Assembly: GCF_012927105.1 (NCBI RefSeq)
Contig: NZ_JABBFV010000023.1
Coordinates: forward strand, 1 to 64,000
Length of the DNA stretch: 64,000 bases
Origin: Sphingobium psychrophilum
GTDB taxonomy: Bacteria; Pseudomonadota; Alphaproteobacteria; Sphingomonadales; Sphingomonadaceae
Reading direction: 5' to 3'
The translations under genes were made by a program, and so were the position numbers. Below, in pieces: positions 61,206 to 64,000 of this stretch; within the stretch, counting starts at the first letter, position 1; each line of letters begins with the position of its first letter. The notes beneath the pieces were generated by a model, which ran no database searches, had not been told where the DNA came from, and saw only the letters and a program-made list of their open reading frames with translations.

Positions 61206-62414
61206 ATGCCGGGCCTGAACGACCTTGCCGAAGACAAGCCCGCAATGGCTGGATTTGGCCCACTGGCCGGCTATCGTATCTTGGAGTTCGGCACCAATCT
61301 GACTGCGCCCATGGCGACGATGCTGATGGGCGATCAGGGCGCGGATGTCATCAAGGTAGAGCCGATCGCCGGCGAACAGTTGCGCAGCAGCGGCGACCAG
61401 CGCAGCGGCGTGGCCAAGATGGGCGCGATGTTCCTGAACGCCAATCGCAACAAGCGCTCCATCGCGCTCGACCTCAAGCGCGCCGATCATCTGGATGCGG
61501 CGCTGCGTATCGCGGGCCAGTGCGACGTCGTCGTGCAGAATTTCCGGCCCGGTGTCGCCGATCGCATCGGCATCGGCTATGACGCGATCGCGCCCATGCG
61601 GTCCGACATCATCTATGTGTCGATCGATGGTCTGGGCGACAGCGGCCCGGAGGCGCACCGCCGCGTCTATGACATCGTCGTCCAGGGGATCGCCGGGATC
61701 GCCGCCGTTCAGGCGGATAGCGTGACCGGCGAACCGACCACGATCCGCAACGCCATCGTAGACAAGGCGACCGCGCTGGTGGTCTGGCAGGCCGTCACCG
61801 CCGCGCTATTAGTGCGCGAACGGACCGGCATGGGCCAGCATATCCGCGTCAGCATGTTGAACGTCGCCCTGTCCTTCATCTGGCCGGAGGTGATGAGCAG
61901 CAGCACGCTGATCGGCGAGGACGTCGTGGTCGGCGGATCGATGGCCGGCGTGCGCTACTGCTTTGCGACGGCGGACGGCCATATATTGGTGGGTTTCGTG
62001 ACCGATGACGAATTTGCCGGCGTCTGCCGGGTGCTGGGTTGCCCGGACCTGCCGGACGATCTCCGCTTCGATACGGTGGCCAAGCGCTTTGCCAATGCGG
62101 CGGCGTTGAACGCGCTGATCGGCGCGTGCCTGTTGCAGCAGCCCACCGGATATTGGCTACCCCGCTTGCGAGAGGCGGACGCCGTCTACGCCCCGATCAA
62201 CCGGCCGGACGATCTGGCGGCAGATCCGCAGATCATGGCGATCGGCGCGCTAGCCGAGCATGACCATCCCGTAGCAGGCCGTTATCGCCAACCCGTCCAC
62301 CCCATCCGCTTTTCCGGCACGCCCACCCGGCTGCATCGTCATGCGCCGATGCTGGACGCGGACCGTGACGCGATATTGGCGGAGTTCGGTGTCCGGCTGG
62401 CGAACGCGCCATGA
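61206..62414 (+). CDS. CaiB/BaiF-type (family III) CoA-transferase
   Basis: Moves CoA between carboxylic acids; 402 aa. Family marks: YRILEFGTNLTAPMATMLMG, DQGADVIKVEPIAGEQLR, NRNKRSIALDLKRADHL, VVVQNFRPGVADRIGIGYD and RTGMGQHIRVSMLNVALSFI. The ATG at 61206 is set by GGTGGAG about 6 bp upstream; the TTG at 61191 is less likely. A second CoA-transferase in the same operon as pcaIJ suggests the operon activates one acid with each system. Confidence 0.9.
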   Translation: MPGLNDLAEDKPAMAGFGPLAGYRILEFGTNLTAPMATMLMGDQGADVIKVEPIAGEQLRSSGDQRSGVAKMGAMFLNANRNKRSIALDLKRADHLDAALRIAGQCDVVVQNFRPGVADRIGIGYDAIAPMRSDIIYVSIDGLGDSGPEAHRRVYDIVVQGIAGIAAVQADSVTGEPTTIRNAIVDKATALVVWQAVTAALLVRERTGMGQHIRVSMLNVALSFIWPEVMSSSTLIGEDVVVGGSMAGVRYCFATADGHILVGFVTDDEFAGVCRVLGCPDLPDDLRFDTVAKRFANAAALNALIGACLLQQPTGYWLPRLREADAVYAPINRPDDLAADPQIMAIGALAEHDHPVAGRYRQPVHPIRFSGTPTRLHRHAPMLDADRDAILAEFGVRLANAP

Positions 62415-63388
62415 AGGCGTGGGTATGCCGCCGTTTCGCCGCGCCCTTCGACATTGCGATAGAAGATATGCCGGTGCCCGAACCGGGTCCGGGCGAAGTG
62501 CGAATCCGCGTCCATGCGGCCGGCCTGTCCTTTGGCGAGACGATGGTGCTGGAAGGCCGTTATCAGAAGACCCCGCCCCTGCCCTATATCCCGTCAAGCG
62601 AGATGGCGGGGGTGGTCGATGCCTGCGGTCCCAGCGTCACGCGGCTGGTGCCGGGCCAGCGTGTCGCGGCTTTCTCCGTCTCGCTCGACGGCGGTGGCCT
62701 CGCCGAATATTGCGTTCTGCCCGAATCCTTCGTGCATGGCATCGCCGACGACCTGGCCTTCGCGGATGCCGCCGGATTTCTGATGAACCACTGGACCGCC
62801 TTCAATGCGCTGGTGCGGCGAGGCAATCTGCAAGCGGGCGAAGTGCTGCTGGTCCATGGCGCTACGGGCGGAACCGGGTCGGCGGCGCTTGACGTCGGTC
62901 GCGCGATCGGCGCGACGGTGATCGCCACCGGCAGCGACGATGCGAAGCTGGCGCGCGTAACCGCCGACCATCGGATCAACCATGTCACGACGCCGCTGCG
63001 CGAACGTATATTGGAGATTACCGGCGGTCGAGGCGCGGATGTGATCTTCGATCCCGTCGGTGGCGACCTGTTCGATCAGTCGATGCGCGCCATCGCGACC
63101 GGCGGCCGCCTGCTGGTGATCGGCTTCACATCCGGCCGTCCCGCCATGGCCCGGACCAATGTGCTATTGGTCAAGATGATATCGGTCATCGGGGTCGAAG
63201 GTCGGCTCGCCATAGAGCGCATGGGCGAGCAGGGCTGGAACGACTTTCGCGAGATGCTGGCCTGGGCGGCGGACGGACGGCTCAAGCCGCAGGCCGGGAC
63301 ATGTTTCGCCTTTGCGGATGCCCGGCGGGGCTATGCAGAGATTCTGGCACGCAAACATGCGGGCAAATGCGTCGTGCTGATCGACTGA
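62411..63388 (+). CDS. Zinc-free MDR family dehydrogenase (quinone oxidoreductase-like)
   Basis: NADPH-dependent oxidoreductase of 325 aa. Starts MKAWVCRRFAAPFDIAIEDM, GroES-like fold with PEPGPGEVRIRVHAAGLSFG and PYIPSSEMAGVVDACGPSVT, then Rossmann VLLVHGATGGTGSAALDVGR, and VDGRLAIERMGEQG-like end segment. No structural zinc cysteines, as in QOR and acrylyl-CoA or enoyl reductase members. Overlaps the previous gene by 4 bp; last gene of the operon. Confidence 0.88.
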   Translation: MKAWVCRRFAAPFDIAIEDMPVPEPGPGEVRIRVHAAGLSFGETMVLEGRYQKTPPLPYIPSSEMAGVVDACGPSVTRLVPGQRVAAFSVSLDGGGLAEYCVLPESFVHGIADDLAFADAAGFLMNHWTAFNALVRRGNLQAGEVLLVHGATGGTGSAALDVGRAIGATVIATGSDDAKLARVTADHRINHVTTPLRERILEITGGRGADVIFDPVGGDLFDQSMRAIATGGRLLVIGFTSGRPAMARTNVLLVKMISVIGVEGRLAIERMGEQGWNDFREMLAWAADGRLKPQAGTCFAFADARRGYAEILARKHAGKCVVLID

Positions 63389-63392
63389 GCGC

Positions 63393-64000
63393 TTAGCCGC
63401 AGATCATGCCTGCCAGCCGGTCCGTAATGATCGCGCGCGCGTCCGCGACCATGCGGTCGATCAGTTCGGCGCAACTGGGTATGTCGTGGATCAGCCCCTG
63501 CGCCATGCTGGCCCAATAGATGCCGCTGTCGACCTCGCCCGATTGCAGCAGCGCCTTGCCGCGCAGTCCGCTGACCAGTTCTGCGACGTCGGCGAAGACG
63601 GCGTCGGGCGCGGCGGTCCGACGAAGGACTTCGGTCGAGACAGCGTTGCGGCCAACGCGGGCGGAATTGCGGAAGGGGCGAAAGAGAATGTCGGTTTCGC
63701 GCTCGTCCTTGTCTACATAGGCCTGCTTCACATTGTCATGGATCGGCGCTTCGCGCGTGGCGCAAAAGCGCGTGCCCATCGTCACCCCGTCAGCGCCCAG
63801 CGCCAGCGCCGCCGCCAGCCCGCGACCGTCAGCGATGCCGCCGCTCGCCAGCAGCGGCACGGATAGACGATCCACGGCGGCGGGGATCAGCACCAGACCC
63901 GGCACATCATCCTCGCCCGGATGCCCCGCACATTCGAAGCCATCGATCGACACGGCATGGACGCCATAGCGTTCCGACGACAAGGCGTGGCGGACGGAGG
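63393..64000 (-). CDS. Nitronate monooxygenase-like flavoprotein (partial, 5' end outside window)
   Basis: FMN-dependent TIM-barrel protein (NMO/2-nitropropane dioxygenase family), visible for about 200 C-terminal residues. Marks: VSIDGFECAGHPGEDDVPGL, VPLLASGGIADGRGLAAALA, LGADGVTMGTRFCATREAPI. The frame remains open to the end of the window, so start and N-terminus are missing. Many such proteins near CoA genes are enoyl- or dienoyl-CoA reductases in ring degradation rather than nitronate oxidases. It converges on the operon, only 4 bp between stops. Confidence 0.88.
   Translation of the reverse strand, partial: SVRHALSSERYGVHAVSIDGFECAGHPGEDDVPGLVLIPAAVDRLSVPLLASGGIADGRGLAAALALGADGVTMGTRFCATREAPIHDNVKQAYVDKDERETDILFRPFRNSARVGRNAVSTEVLRRTAAPDAVFADVAELVSGLRGKALLQSGEVDSGIYWASMAQGLIHDIPSCAELIDRMVADARAIITDRLAGMICG

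Noticed and set aside
59016..63388. Steroid-ring (IpdAB/IpdC/EchA20-like) degradation cluster
   Set aside because: The gene order is suggestive, but the two CoA-transferase subunits match the PcaI/PcaJ pattern much better, including the SENGLLGMGP site.
1..64000. CRISPR arrays, rRNA and tRNA genes
   Set aside because: No regularly spaced repeats and no conserved RNA gene segments were seen on reading; this was by eye, not by a search tool.

Overview
The window looks like chromosome of a sphingomonad (Sphingobium/Sphingomonas type alphaproteobacterium). I infer this from the high GC, many TonB/RND/GST-type genes, a fused pntAA-AB gene, a CysNC fusion and a 'TTCGACAGGCTCAG' palindromic repeat that I know from sphingomonad genomes. 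No rRNA, tRNA or CRISPR was recognised. The only clearly foreign parts are an AT-rich integrase gene at the left edge and one complete insertion sequence near 32-33 kb.

Layout. 0.2-1.7 kb: tyrosine integrase with arm-like repeats. 1.8-4.6 kb: sugar-type MFS transporter, a candidate small RNA with a UUCG-capped terminator, a small hypothetical gene and a CDP-alcohol phosphatidyltransferase. 4.9-13.0 kb: RND efflux operon (MFP-RND-OMF) divergent from an OmpR-type two-component system; a perfect 19-bp dyad and three GTATCG repeats at 10-bp period lie between them. 13.0-15.1 kb: DUF3649-PepSY-DUF3325 membrane operon of the iron-uptake type. 15.3-23.6 kb: carboxylesterase, then TonB receptor, FAD-linked D-2-hydroxyacid dehydrogenase, MFS transporter, AraC regulator and FCD-GntR regulator. 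These last five genes share a four-copy CTATCTGATAG palindrome placed before the receptor and before the regulators, which suggests one regulon for import and oxidation of a 2-hydroxyacid.

23.6-28.5 kb: LuxR regulator and the sulfate activation operon cysD-cysNC-cysQ. 28.5-31.7 kb: NAD(P)-binding protein, methylmalonate-semialdehyde dehydrogenase and a divergent LysR regulator. 31.7-33.4 kb: ISNCY/IS1202-like element. 33.7-43.0 kb: alpha/beta hydrolase, M28 peptidase, then a quinate/shikimate-type set: 3-dehydroshikimate dehydratase (QuiC fusion) facing LysR, aromatic-acid MFS, quinate/shikimate dehydrogenase and an OprB-like porin. 43.1-49.1 kb: a four-gene signalling operon (CHASE3-GAF hybrid kinase with three receivers, CheR, CheB, REC-kinase). 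49.3-53.4 kb: zeta GST/maleylacetoacetate isomerase, SDR relic, diguanylate cyclase, small membrane protein, SDR and YaaA.

53.5-58.5 kb: SulP transporter with a possible coupled leader ORF, and pntA-pntB transhydrogenase. 58.5-59.0 kb is almost gene-free. 59.0-63.4 kb: pcaI-pcaJ-like CoA-transferase, enoyl-CoA hydratase, CaiB-type CoA-transferase and a quinone-oxidoreductase-like dehydrogenase form a tight catabolic operon. A nitronate monooxygenase-like gene converges on it and runs off the right end.

Gene starts were set by Shine-Dalgarno sequences and ATGA overlaps where visible. Functional names rest on motif recognition by eye; no searches were run.
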